This document shows positions 31,561 through 40,866 of a stretch of DNA of 64,000 nucleotides, in pieces. Positions within the stretch are counted from its first letter, which is position 1; the number at the start of each line of letters is the position of its first letter. A model generated the notes under the pieces. That model did no database searches. It saw only the letters and a list, made by a program, of their open reading frames with translations, and was not told where the DNA came from. The stretch is from Aricia agestis (lineage: Eukaryota > Arthropoda > Insecta > Lepidoptera > Lycaenidae), in NCBI RefSeq assembly GCF_905147365.1, contig NC_056425.1, positions 8,191,501 through 8,255,500 of the forward strand, written 5' to 3'. The position numbers and the translations under genes are program-made.

Positions 31561-32880
31561 CTTTGATACTTAATTTGCTTAGCAAAATATATTACATTTC
31601 TTCAGCAGTTAAAATACACTTCCGCGTTCATTATATTATGGAAGCTTCAATGTATAATAGACATGCAAAATATACCTTTAACATGGTAACTTTTGGCCTC
31701 AACATAGAGAAAGTGTAGTGCATTACCGATTCAATTAAAGTTTAAGTTTAGGCAACCCTAATCGGTTTTTAATGATAATTATTAAATTGCCTAGTGAAAT
31801 CTTATCTTAAATCGACTGATAGAATTTTATAGCAACGTGTTGTAATTGGTAAATCTTACAATCATAATAATTAGGTATCTTTTCTATTCTTTTTGATACT
31901 CACTAAGCATTTTATAAGGATGAAATGTCCCGTACATATTATAAAGTTACTGATGGGAACATCTTTCTTTGTTTTTTTTTCAAGTGCCTACCTGTTGCCG
32001 TTGTTGAGATAGAGCAAAAAATCACGTTTATTGTATGGGGCCCGCGCGGCAGAATTGTGCTATGACGTCACAAGCGGTCGCGGGACTATTAGCGGGACTC
32101 GATATTTTTCGAAACTTTGAATGCCTATATAATCAAAACTACTAGGTATTTTTGACTGCAACAAAAACTAGTGTATTTGTATACACACAGGATTTACTGT
32201 GACAAAATTTCAAGCAATTTGGCATACCTAGTAACATTCTCCATTAGGTCGGTCGCGGTACATTAAAAATACAACTAAATGCCACTTTATTACATATACA
32301 CTATAGTCTAAAAATTCAAATAAAATGCTACTATAAAGTCAGTCGCGGTTAGTCGCGGTAAAGATCAGAACGGTAGGCACCTTTAGTTTATCTCCACAGT
32401 GTTTCTATTCTTTCGCATATTTCTACTGTGGTCATGCTAAATGGGCTGGACCTAGGTCACTTTTTATCTAAGGGTACGGTATCCATGGATCGGTTTACGA
32501 AAAAACTATTAAAGTGTGTATAATATGTGTCGTAGATATAAAAGGAGCCCGTATGTACACGCAAGCGACTATGTTTTAAAAATGTGATTTATAGGTTTCG
32601 GACATCCCTTTTAAAATATAATTAATAATTACCAATTTTGGCAATAAAACCACAATCAACAGTGCAATATGTCAGTCATACTAAGTGTAAATATAAAATA
32701 TTTGACGTCTAAACGCGATGGTAATTATTAATAAGTAATAACAATTATAACCAATTAAACTAAAGACTGAATCTAGGTCGCCTAACTTGTTGCACTACTA
32801 CGCACACGTTATGACGAGGGCAGGGCGGGCCGCATCCGCATTACCCTAACGTCATACTTCAACTTGTAACCATATAACGT
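31561..32880. other. spacer, nothing recognised
   Basis: About 1.3 kb with no gene or recognisable repeat. TAGTCGCGG-type phrases recur between about 32245 and 32355 without clear structure. Confidence 0.45.
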
Positions 32881-33510
32881 CATGCTTGGCGACCGCCCAG
32901 GGCGCCGGACCTTAAGGCGCGCAGAAGGCAAAGAAACCACAGAAACCCAATTTAGCACTAACAGAACTTTGAGCACTGAAGAAATCTCGCCCAGAGCGCT
33001 GGTAATGCTAAAACCGGCACTGAAACTATGGAATGCCTTAGTACCAGCGTTGCCAGACGTCCCGATTTTGGCGGGACGTCCCGATTTTTAAATCAAAATT
33101 AAATGTCCCGGGGACAGGCTCAGTCCCGCTTTTCGGGAATAACTCCAACGTATGAACGTACGTGCAGTGCTGAGAGAAAAAATAAATAAAAAAAAAAACA
33201 CAGCCGAATATATTATAACCTCCTCGTTTTTTGGAAAACGGTTAAAAAAGGTGCGTAATGAAGATAAGAGTGTGGGAGATAGAGAGGGTGGATTTCTATG
33301 GCTACCTTTAGTTTTTACTGTCACGTAAACGTAATTTTAAGTCAAATAAAGAGACAAAAATTCGAAAACTTTTGATTTTATACGTTTTTTTACTAAGTAT
33401 GTCCCAATTTTGACGAAAGAATCCCGCTATTATCACTCAAAAAATCCCAAAGTCCCGACGTGGCACAAAAAAATCTGGCAACGCTGTTTAGTACCCTGTG
33501 ATCCCGAATC
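32881..33510 (+). other. short coding-like stretch interrupted by a hAT element
   Basis: From 32882 a frame contains ISPRALVMLKPALKLWNALV, and the same frame can be followed just past the hAT insertion at 33045-33486. GC content and codon-like texture differ from the surroundings. LWNAL-type motifs occur near the C-termini of some LINE polyproteins, so this may be a LINE remnant; the identification is weak. Confidence 0.3.
33045..33486. mobile_element. hAT-type non-autonomous element
   Basis: Ends CAGCGTTGCCAGACGTCC and AAATCTGGCAACGCTG; flanks CTTAGTAC (33037-33044) and TTTAGTAC (33487-33494) agree at seven of eight. Repeated TCCCGATTTT/GTCCCG phrases. Its CAG-GTTGCCAGA ends resemble those of the element at 48369-49151. 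Confidence 0.8.
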
Positions 33511-33970
33511 TCGCCAATAGCATATTACTTATTTTTAAAATAATAGACAACATAATGAGTGAGAAAGTAAAGCATAAAGCCCGATCACGTCTCGTCCGCT
33601 CTGATAGCTATACGGGCCACGAGATAGCCGATATCGAGACATAGATTATAGATTACGGTTTTGGACACTGAACATTACTGGATTCTAGACTAGGGTTTAA
33701 ATATAGTAATAACGTCTTTTTAACCGACTACGGCGAAGCCAAAAGGGAGTGTGACAGTATTTGTATCCCCTAAATATAGCGTCTAAACTACTGTTTTAAC
33801 AAGGCGTCGGTTGTAGTTTAGTAACAAAGCCATAGGTGATAGGCTTTTCTTTATTTTCTTCTTCTTTACTTCTTTTTGACATTGTTTGCATGAGTACCTT
33901 CGTAACGCAAATGGACGATAGTGTTTTGCTCAATTAAGTAAGTATTACAATAATGTTGTTAACACGCGAG
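33511..33970. other. spacer, nothing recognised
   Basis: A phrase AACCGACTACGGCGAAGCC at about 33722 looks like an end of a dispersed repeat. No gene. Confidence 0.45.
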
Positions 33971-33975
33971 CAATA

Positions 33976-34554
33976 GTACGGGAGCCCTAGAACATTTTTT
34001 TTTTATTACTATCAAGATAATTTTTTGTGAGTAGCTTCATTTTGATAAGACAAATAACATTTTTATCTGCAAAAAATCTTGAAAGTGGTAGCTAACAGAA
34101 ATAGAAAGGATTTCATACTTTGACTTGATGGTCCTAAAGTATGGATGGTTCTATTTGTAGGACAATGTTATTCTTAAATAATATACCTACCTATTAACCT
34201 ATCAATACACAAAAATCTGCTTGTTAGGGTTCCGTTTTAGGGTTCGGTAGTCAACCAAGTTGTTAATTACAGAACCCTATAACGGAACCCTAACGAGCTG
34301 ATTTTTGTAAGTATATTGATAGATTAATAGACAATAGTCATATAATTTAGAGTGACATAAATTTGTCCTACAAATAAAACAGTCCATATTTAAGGACCAT
34401 CAATTCAAAGTATGAAATCCTTTCTATCTCTGTTAGCTACTACCTACTTTCGAGATTTTTCGCAAATAAAAATGTAGCTCGTCTTATCAAAATGAAGCTT
34501 CTCACAAAAAATTTGCTTGATAGTAATAAAAAAAATTGTTCACGGCTCCCGTAC
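33976..34554. mobile_element. long palindromic MITE with TA flanks
   Basis: TA at 33974-33975 and 34555-34556; ends GTACGGGAGCCCTAGAAC and GTTCACGGCTCCCGTAC. Arms of about 260 bases mirror each other: ATTACTATCAAGATAATTTT, GTAGCTAACAGAAATAGAAA, GGATTTCATACTTTGA and CGGTTTTAGGGTTC-type blocks at the centre. TA duplication suggests Tc1/mariner-type. Confidence 0.85.
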
Positions 34555-34730
34555 TATAACCAAATATAGGCTTGAATATTTCCATTGATATAGTACTATA
34601 GTTGCTAAACACTCATGAAATGTCTATTAACATCATTTTCATATTGTTTACACATGAAATAATTTATGATTGTAATTTGTAGGACCTAGAAGCCACATTG
34701 CTCCATTGCGTCGGCGTTGCGTCGAGCGAC

Positions 34731-34797
34731 GAGCAGTAGCTCTACCATGAGTTTAAAGCTAAGTATAGTTTTTATCGATACTCGATACCGACTACGT
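34731..34797. repeat. TCGATACTCGATACCGACTACGTA repeat
   Basis: AGTAGCTCTACCATGAGTTT, then ATCGATACTCGATACCGACT and ACGTA. The last part recurs at about 34990-35013. The whole unit recurs in reverse at 38655-38720, so it is a dispersed element with at least three partial copies here. Confidence 0.6.
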
Positions 34798-35446
34798 ATG
34801 GCAAATTTTACAGCGCCTCTAGCGCAAGAGGCCACGAGCGGCCACTAGCGTCCACGGGCGGCCGTAGATTTATCAAGCGATACTACGTATTACAATAATG
34901 AATATATAAAGTTTAAAATCATATGACACTGAAACTGCTCGCCTCGCCTCTGCCATTCCGGTGTGTATTGAGCCCTCAAGCTATATTATTTATCGATACT
35001 CGATACCGACTACGTAAATATATACGTAAAATATATACGTGGGAGAGCCATGCTTCGGCACGAATGGGCCGGCTCGACCGGATAAATACCACGTTCTCAC
35101 AGAAAACCGGCGTGAAACAGCGCTTGTGCTGTGTTTCGCCGAGTGAGTGAGTTTACCGGAGGCCCAATCCCCTAACCCCTACCCTATTCCCTTCCCTACC
35201 CTCAACTATTCCCTTCCCTTCCCTTCCCTACCCTCCCATTTACCCTATTCCCTCTTAAAAGGTCGGCAACGCACTTGCAGCTCTTCTGATGCTGCGAGTG
35301 TCCATGGGCGATGGAAGTTGCTTTCCATCAGGTGACCCGTTTGCTCGTTTGCCCCCTTATTTCATAAAAAAAAAATAAAAAAATATATATAGTATGGCGA
35401 TTTTAATTCCGCAAGTGACCGCTAGAGGCGCTGTAAAATTTTCCAT
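34798..35446. mobile_element. MITE, ATGGCAAATTTTACAGCGCC ends, interrupted
   Basis: Ends ATGGCAAATTTTACAGCGCC and GGCGCTGTAAAATTTTCCAT, extending inward to CTCTAGCG/CGCTAGAG. The interior was enlarged by a partial TCGATACTCG repeat and the SINE-like repeat at 35037-35372. Confidence 0.7.
35037..35372 (+). mobile_element. polypyrimidine SINE-like repeat, near full length
   Basis: ACGTGGGAGAGCCATGCTTC, GGCCGGCTCGACCGGATAAA, GTTCTCACAGAAAACCGGCG, TGAAACAGCGCTTGTGCTGT, the CCTACCC/TTCCCTTCCC tract, and TTGCCCCCTTATTTCAT plus an A tail. This is the best full-length reference for the family in the window. Confidence 0.85.
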
Positions 35447-35657
35447 CTATACATATAAATAACATTGGAATGTCTGTTTGTAATATTGAAAGAACCGTTT
35501 TTTACTAGATGCATAATAATATTAATGTATATAGGGTACATACACCAAAACAACATTTTTTACAATTTTTGTCTGTATGTCTGTCTGTCTGTTTGTTCCG
35601 GCTAATCTCTGAAATGGCTGGAGCGATTTTGACGGGACTTTTTTTGGCAAATAGCTG
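35447..35657 (+). mobile_element. Helitron-like fragment, left part
   Basis: CATCTATACATATAAATAAC, TGTCTGTTTGTAATATTGAA, GTCTGTCTGTCTGTTTGTTC, CGGCTAATCTCTGAAATGGC and TGGAGCGATTTTGACGGGAC. It appears to resume after 36706 (ATGTAGTAAGGCATAGCTTA), so the 1-kb element between is an insertion. Confidence 0.5.
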
Positions 35658-36706
35658 CAGGGCAATCGCGCTAAATTTTTTCAACTGAAGCGCAAATAAA
35701 ACTCGGATGTTGATAGACTTTTGGTACGATTCGGTATCGCGCTAACGTTTTGACAGCTAGTTGAGACGTTACTGAACCTCAGCCCAAGCGCAAGCGCTGT
35801 CAAAACAAAAAGTTGATACAATGCTACTTCTACTCGCACGTTTATGGAACGTTTCATTATTTCGGTGTGTTAAATTGACAAAAATGAATGGAAAAATATA
35901 ACATAAGCTATAATCTAATTATAATATAAGCTTATGTTTTACTTCAAAGCTGTAAAATAACACTACGGACTATTTGAGTTTGTTAAAAAGTGAATTGAAT
36001 TTTGACATTACTTCTTTACGTAAATGTTTTCCGCCCCACAAAAAACTTTTGTCACAAGTCACTATTCAACACTTGAGTATGGCGTTTGTAAAATATCTAA
36101 GGCTGGTTTTATAGTTAAGCGTTTCGGCAGCGCCGTTGGAGCGCCGCGCGTTCGAAGATGTATGGGGGTAGTAGTAGCGTTTTAAAGTCGCGCGCTTGAG
36201 CAGCGCCGTTCGTCCATACGTTTGTTACAGCTTCGAACGCGCGCGCTCCAACGGCGCTGCGAAACGCTCTACTATAAAACCAGCCTAAGTAAAACAATAT
36301 TAAGAATTCACCTACGTAAATTAAAAAAACTCCAAGTAACATTCATATTTCATAACAACTTCACTCGTGTCATAATATTCATCCATAAGTAAATTATGGA
36401 GCCATCTACCCTCCATAATGTAAATAAACAATTTGTCAATTGCCCAATTAACGCATCGGAAAAAATTTGTTCATATTTAAGCCAATCAAAATTAAATCAG
36501 AAGGGCGCTGATTGGTCCGCTGCAATGTCTGACTAAAGGTCAAACGTTGTGCTTCGTTCGAGTTCCATCTAAGTTTGAGTTACGGTTGGAATATTAGCAC
36601 GATACTGAAATTTGTTCAGACGCAGCGGAACCAAACCGTAAGTGAACCACAACCAAAGCAAATGTGAACCTGAATTGAAGTGTTTAAAAATAACGCGATT
36701 GCCCTG
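35658..36706. mobile_element. 1.05-kb element with perfect 13-bp ends CAGGGCAATCGCG
   Basis: CAGGGCAATCGCG at the left and its exact complement CGCGATTGCCCTG at the right. The CAGGG end suggests hAT, but the 8-base flanks (AATAGCTG, CAGATGTA) do not match. No transposase frame. Contains a Harbinger-like MITE at 36101-36285. Inward mirrored pieces such as CTTATGTT/AACATAAG and GCAAGCGCTG are short. Confidence 0.55.
36101..36285. mobile_element. Harbinger-like MITE with TAA duplication
   Basis: TAA at 36098-36100 and 36286-36288; ends GGCTGGTTTTATAGT and ACTATAAAACCAGCC perfect over 15 bases. The arms continue with CGCCGTTGGAGCGC/GCGCTCCAACGGCG and GCGTTCGAAG/CTTCGAACGC. GC-rich interior, non-coding. 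Confidence 0.9.
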
Positions 36707-36727
36707 CAGATGTAGTAAGGCATAGCT

Positions 36728-37000
36728 TAGGCTACTTTTTAACTGGCTTCAGAAAAGGAGGAGGATATATTTCACTTTTTTATATTGGTTCGCGGACATC
36801 TCCATCGTTTGTAGACCGATTTCCAAAATTCGTTTGTTGTTGTATGAGATGTAGCCCGAATTTGGTAACATGATCACAAAAGTGATGATCTGATGATGCA
36901 ATCCATGAGAAATCGACAGGACTCCTTAAAATTTATATGGAAACATATAGTGATTTAACGTTTTTCTGAAGGATTTTAAGCTTAAACTACCAAAAACTAA
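36728..37000. repeat. interspersed repeat, AAAGTGGTGATCTGATGA family, copy 2
   Basis: TAACTGGCTTCAGAAAAGGA, CATCGTTTGTAGACCGATTT, ATCACAAAAGTGATGATCTG and ATTTATATGGAAACATATAG in the order seen at 4063. It is interrupted by the element at 37002-37424 and resumes at about 37437 (CGAAGGTGCTGTACAGAACT). Confidence 0.6.
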
Positions 37001-37001
37001 T

Positions 37002-37424
37002 CGGCCAAGTGCGAGTCAGACTCGCGCACGAAGGGTTCCGTACCTCTTTAGAGCAAAACAAGAAAAAAAATAGTGTTTTTGTATGGGAGCCCCCCTTAAT
37101 TATAAATTTTATTATGAAATATTAAAGCACAAATAAAACCGAGTATTTTATGAACATTTCAGGTGGCTGTTGTCATCATTAATAACGAGCAAAAAATGTT
37201 TAAAAAATCACGTTTGTTGTATCGGAGCCCCCCTTAAATATTAAATTTATTTTATTTTTAGTATTTGTTTTTATAGCGGCAGCAGATATACATAATCTGT
37301 GAAAATTTCAACTCTCTAGCTATTACTGTTCTTGAGTTACAGCCTGGAGATAGACGGACAGACGGACAGACATCGAAGTCTCAGTAATAGGATTCCGTTT
37401 TTACCCTTTGGGTACGGAACCCTA
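37002..37424 (-). repeat. GGGTTCCG/CACTTGGCC repeat, near complete
   Basis: Reverse copy from CGGCCAAGTGCGAGTCAGAC through GTATGGGAGCCCCCCTTAA, AGCGGCAGCAGATATACATA and CTGGAGATAGACGGACAGAC to TTTGGGTACGGAACCCTA. The most complete copy of the family; nested in the preceding repeat. Confidence 0.7.
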
Positions 37425-37691
37425 ATAATAATTTGCGCCAAAGTACACCCTGGTTCCGAAGGTGCTGTACAGAACTCTTGAATCCTTATAAATAAATGTT
37501 CGGCAATTTTGGCGTTGTTTCAACAACTTAAAGCATATTATTATTATGTCAATAATACTAATCATCATCATAACAGCTATAATTATGCCATGAATCATCC
37601 CATTATTATCAAAAATCTTGCATTTGATATTATTGTTCCACCGTTTGTTGACTGATTTTCAAAACTCTTTTGTTGCTATTTAGTGTTTACT

Positions 37692-37696
<5 letters not shown>

Positions 37697-37726
<30 letters not shown>
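37697..37726. repeat. (TA)n microsatellite
   Basis: About 15 TA units without interruption. Confidence 0.9.
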
Positions 37727-37728
<2 letters not shown>

Positions 37729-37835
37729 ATGACGTCATTACGAAGCTTGCATATACATTCCAGTGGTGCGTCAGGTTAATGTGACCGTGTTGTACTGTAT
37801 ATGTTTTAAATTGTAATTTTCCATCTTTTTAGTAA

Positions 37836-37982
37836 AAGATGGCCCCGTGCGAGTTTCTTACGCCGATTCTTCTCGCCGGGTTAGTTCCCGAACCGGTGGT
37901 AGGCACCGTAGTATCGACGTTCGGTAAAGTTTTTGTAAAAAAATTACTCCGAATAAAAATATTTTTGATTTGATTTGATTTA
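37836..37982 (+). mobile_element. LINE 3' end with TTTGA-type tail
   Basis: CGTGCGAGTTTCTTACGCCG, ATTCTTCTCGCCGGGTTAGT and CCGAACCGGTGGTAGGCACC, followed by GAATAAAAATATTTTTGATT, TGATTTGATTT. The C-rich 3' UTR phrase plus a tandem TTTGA tail is typical of 5'-truncated insect LINEs; the clade cannot be assigned. Confidence 0.6.
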
Positions 37983-38130
37983 CCTAAATTTGGTACAATG
38001 CTTTCGAAAGTGGTGATCTGATACTGAAATTCGTGGGATATAAAGGGAACTCCTGGATATTTTTTGGGACACACATAGACGCGTCAACAATTTCTATGTG
38101 CAATTTACCACTTTTTTGTAGATGTAGGTT

Positions 38131-38363
38131 AAATGAACTAAAAAGTATTAAATAATTCATATTCTGTACTCAGTATTTCTGTTCTCAGTCTTCATTATTT
38201 TGAAGTCGGTACCAACTACCAGCTAACCTAATCGCCAGTTCTATGACAAAATCTAACTGCAACTTATATGACTGGTACCGACTTCAAATTATGAAGATTG
38301 AGAACAGAAATACTGAGTAGGTACAGAATATGAATTATTAATTAATACTTTTTAGTTCATTTA
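38131..38363. mobile_element. palindromic MITE, TTAAATGAACTAAAAAGT ends
   Basis: AAATGAACTAAAAAGTATTA at the left, TAATACTTTTTAGTTCATTT at the right; inner mirrored blocks are TTCATATTCTGTAC, CAGTATTTCTGTTCTCAGTC and TTTGAAGTCGGTACC. TTAA abuts both sides and may be the duplication. Confidence 0.8.
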
Positions 38364-38654
38364 AGAAAATTACTATTGTCTTTACCTTGGAAGTCGGTTT
38401 AAATTTTTGTTTATTTAAAAATAATAATTTTACTCTTATCTATTCGTTATCCTTAAGATTTTCTATACCTACAGTATTGGCGTTTTTATCTACAAATTTA
38501 GGTTCATAAAAAGTTATCAGATCAACTACTTAACAAGATCCCATTTTTACTATTTGGGTAAAGAAGGGGAAAATTTCTCTCTTTTTCATTTTCTTTTTTT
38601 ATCACATTTTGCTGACGCGGACGAAGTCGCGGGCAAGAGCTAGTACTAAATATT

Positions 38655-38790
38655 TACGTAGTCGGTATCGAGTATCGATAAAAACTATAGCTTAACTCAT
38701 AGTAGAGCTACTGCCATTCCGGTGTGAATTGAGCCTTAAACTCGTGGTAGAGCTACTGGTGTTCACACAGCGCACTGCGTCGTGGACTGT
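38655..38790 (-). repeat. TCGATACTCGATACCGACTACGTA repeat, reverse copy
   Basis: TACGTAGTCGGTATCGAGTA, TCGATAAAAACTATAGCTTA and ACTCATAGTAGAGCTACTGC, the complement of 34731-34797, followed by ATTCCGGTGTGAATTGAGCC, which is also found near 34955. Confidence 0.6.
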
Positions 38791-38950
38791 GGCAGCAGCG
38801 CGCAACGCACACATGACGGACAGCAGCCCCCGAGACGAAGCGGGAGTGTTTACGTCAAGACAATAACGCTGCGATGACGCAGCTCCCGTGTGGCCGGCTA
38901 TGCGTCAAACGGTAGCGCTGTGTCGACGCAACGCAGTGTGGACAGGCTCT
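38765..38950. mobile_element. GC-rich MITE half, CGACGCAGCGC family
   Basis: CACACAGCGCACTGCGTCGT, GAGACGAAGCGGGAG, CGGCTATGCGTCAAACGGTA and GCGACGCAACGCAGTGTGGA, then CAGGCTCT. It matches in reverse the element at 46313-46579 and lacks part of one end. Confidence 0.65.
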
Positions 38951-38975
38951 AACGTTTATTGTCCAGCGTTTGACT

Positions 38976-39116
38976 TAGGGTTGATTCAGACCGGAACGCG
39001 ACGCGTAGATGCATAGACGGACAGACAGACGGACAGACAGATGGACAGACAGACGGACAGACAACGAAGTCTTAGTAATAGGGCCCCGTTTTTACCCTTT
39101 GGGTACGGAACCCTAA
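38976..39116. repeat. chimeric fragment: GGTCAATTCAGACCG MITE joined to GGGTTCCG repeat
   Basis: TTAGGGTTGATTCAGACCGG, AACGCGACGCGTAGATGCAT is the left part of the MITE at 9640. From 39017 it becomes a GACGGACAGACA run and ends TTTGGGTACGGAACCCTA, the end of the GGGTTCCG repeat. Confidence 0.65.
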
Positions 39117-39154
39117 TGAAAAAACGAAAAACCAGTTTTCTATAGGAAACAGTA

Positions 39155-39369
39155 AGTGTCTAAACACAATAGGCCGAAGTTTACGGCGTAAATTCCGCAT
39201 GGTAATCATGCGGAATTTACGCCGTAAATTTACGCCCGCAATGTATTTTAAATTACCGATGACACTCTATTCCGTCGCGTTCCATCCGTATATTGTATGC
39301 GTTTGACATTGCGGACGTAATCATGCGGAATTTACGCCGCGTAACTTCGGCCTAGTGTTTTTAGACACT
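39155..39369. mobile_element. MITE with hairpin inside a hairpin, TA flanks
   Basis: TA at 39153-39154 and 39370-39371; ends AGTGTCTAAACACAATAGGC and GCCTAGTGTTTTTAGACACT. Inside, 39180-39201 and 39207-39228 form a perfect 22-base stem (TTTACGGCGTAAATTCCGCA and complement) with a five-base loop. The right arm holds a third copy of ATGCGGAATTTACGCCG. Confidence 0.85.
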
Positions 39370-39371
39370 TA

Positions 39372-39820
39372 TACTCGAGTAAAAATTTACTCCAGTTTGG
39401 TCGAATCCGCCCTTAACAAATTAACAATGCGATCAACTAACAAAGAAGTAGGTAAAATGACAACATTTGTTGGGTCAATTTTTATTTCTATTTACATCAA
39501 AATTTATCGAAACGGAGTATTTAAATTCCTCAGTAACAATTTATGGTTCACATTAGGCTAGGCACAGTAAACTAGGTATTTATTCCACTCATCTACGACT
39601 GACCCGGAAACTCCGTTACAGATGCTTCATTAACATAAACATAACTCGAATCCATCTAAAACTCAATTATATAAGTTAACTGATGGAAATAGAAAGTGCA
39701 CGGAATAGATTTACTTTCAATATTTTAGTTTAAAACTAACTGGGGTCATGGTAGACCCCTAGCTACGTTGAAATGAATTTGACAACTTAATTAAATTATA
39801 ATTTACCACATGGGCGTATA
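39372..39820. other. spacer, nothing recognised
   Basis: No feature supported. Confidence 0.5.
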
Positions 39821-39823
39821 TTA

Positions 39824-39863
39824 GGGGGGGGGGGGTCCTGGGGGTCCGCCCCCCCCCCCCCCC
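39824..39863. repeat. opposed poly-G and poly-C runs
   Basis: A run of about 13 G is followed by TCCTGGGGGTCCG and then a run of about 16 C. Homopolymers of this length are unusual in this AT-rich DNA and are prone to slippage and sequencing error. Confidence 0.8.
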
Positions 39864-40039
39864 ATCACTATCCATCTTACTTGTCCAATCGACAATATTA
39901 TGTACCCAGCGATTTTCATCGGCGAGGTACCACGGCTGCACAGACGTAACGAGGTACATATATTCTTTTTCTATTAACAATAGGTACTATTATAATAATT
40001 ATTATACTGTGGAGCGTGTCCGTAGGCAGAGTAGGTATT

Positions 40040-40110
40040 CAGGGCTGGTGCAGAACCCTTTATGGGCGAGTCCAACTCGCACTTGGCCGTTTTTTTACGT
40101 TAGGGACCCC
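40040..40110 (+). repeat. GGGTTCCG/CACTTGGCC repeat, terminal fragment
   Basis: AGAACCCTTTATGGGCGAGT and CCAACTCGCACTTGGCCG, the CACTTGGCC end only. Confidence 0.6.
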
Positions 40111-40162
40111 CCCCTTATCAAAGCTATATATACGCCCGTGATTTACCATCATTAATTATAGA

Positions 40163-40213
40163 GCCAACGAAAGACTTTCGTCATTTTATAAAAGACTTTC
40201 GTCATTTTATAAA
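40163..40213. repeat. short tandem duplication
   Basis: AAAGACTTTCGTCATTTTAT is present twice in direct tandem; flanking ATAATTATAGAG phrases are inverted around it. Confidence 0.75.
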
Positions 40214-40586
40214 AGCTGAAAAATTCCTTATGACCCCTATAATTATAGAGGTAAGAATGACCAGCAACTATGGAGTTTCGGTCGCAGTTACTTTAGGAGG
40301 TATCCAGTTCTGACGGTCTACCAGACCTTCATTTGTTTTGTTATTCGTATGGCCCAAGAAAGATGTTAAGATGAGGAGATGTTGCCCACAACTGCCTTCG
40401 TGTATAAATTAGGTAACGGAACAGAAACGAACATTTTCAGGGCGTAAGCGACAAAATGGTTTTAGTCACGTAATTTAAAACCCATAAATATATTTCATTT
40501 AAGCTGTGGGCAAATTAAAGTGTATGCTTGAAACAATCTATGTACAAATTTTGGAAGCTTAAGGCGGGATTATAGGCCACTGACGT

Positions 40587-40844
40587 TGTTGGCGACGCGA
40601 CCGCCACCGTACTGCACCTTTTAGAAATGTAAAAAAGAAAGGAAGTTATGTTTTGTCTATGGCGAAGCGACGCCTCGAAATTCAACTGTTTTTTCGTGGT
40701 ATGATATAAAAGAGAATTGTCGGCGGATTTTGTTTTGAGTCTATTTTAGTTTTTTCTGAAGTGTACTTATTTGTGGTCTTCCGTTAATATACTGTGACTT
40801 AACTCGTACATCTAGATTTTAAATTCCTCCTCCCGTAGCCTACA
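40587..40844 (+). repeat. BEL/Pao 5' LTR
   Basis: 258 bases, TGTTGGCGACGCGACC to TAGCCTACA. It contains TATAAAAGAGAATTGTC, a plausible TATA box and start region for the element's transcript, near 40707. The pair at 42814-43079 is 8 bases longer because of two indels. Confidence 0.92.
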
Positions 40845-40849
40845 AAGGC

Positions 40850-40864
40850 TGGTCCTTCGAGCCG
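40850..40864 (+). other. primer-binding site, complementary to tRNA-Tyr 3' end
   Basis: TGGTCCTTCGAGCCG lies five bases after the 5' LTR. Its complement CGGCTCGAAGGACCA is what eukaryotic tRNA-Tyr ends with (acceptor strand TCGAAGG plus CCA). The match ends at 15 bases, where the internal deletion joins pol sequence. Confidence 0.7.
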
Positions 40865-40866
40865 TT

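Larger units (their letters stand above)
37625..38100. repeat. interspersed repeat, AAAGTGGTGATCTGATGA family, copy 3, interrupted
   Basis: Left piece CCGTTTGTTGACTGATTTTC; right piece AAATTTGGTACAATGCTTTC, GAAAGTGGTGATCTGATAC and GGGAACTCCTGGATATTTT. Between the pieces lie a TA microsatellite and a LINE 3' end. Confidence 0.55.

Noticed and set aside
36115..36342. 75-codon minus-strand frame rich in Ala and Arg
   Set aside because: Covered by a Harbinger-like MITE with exact TAA duplications.
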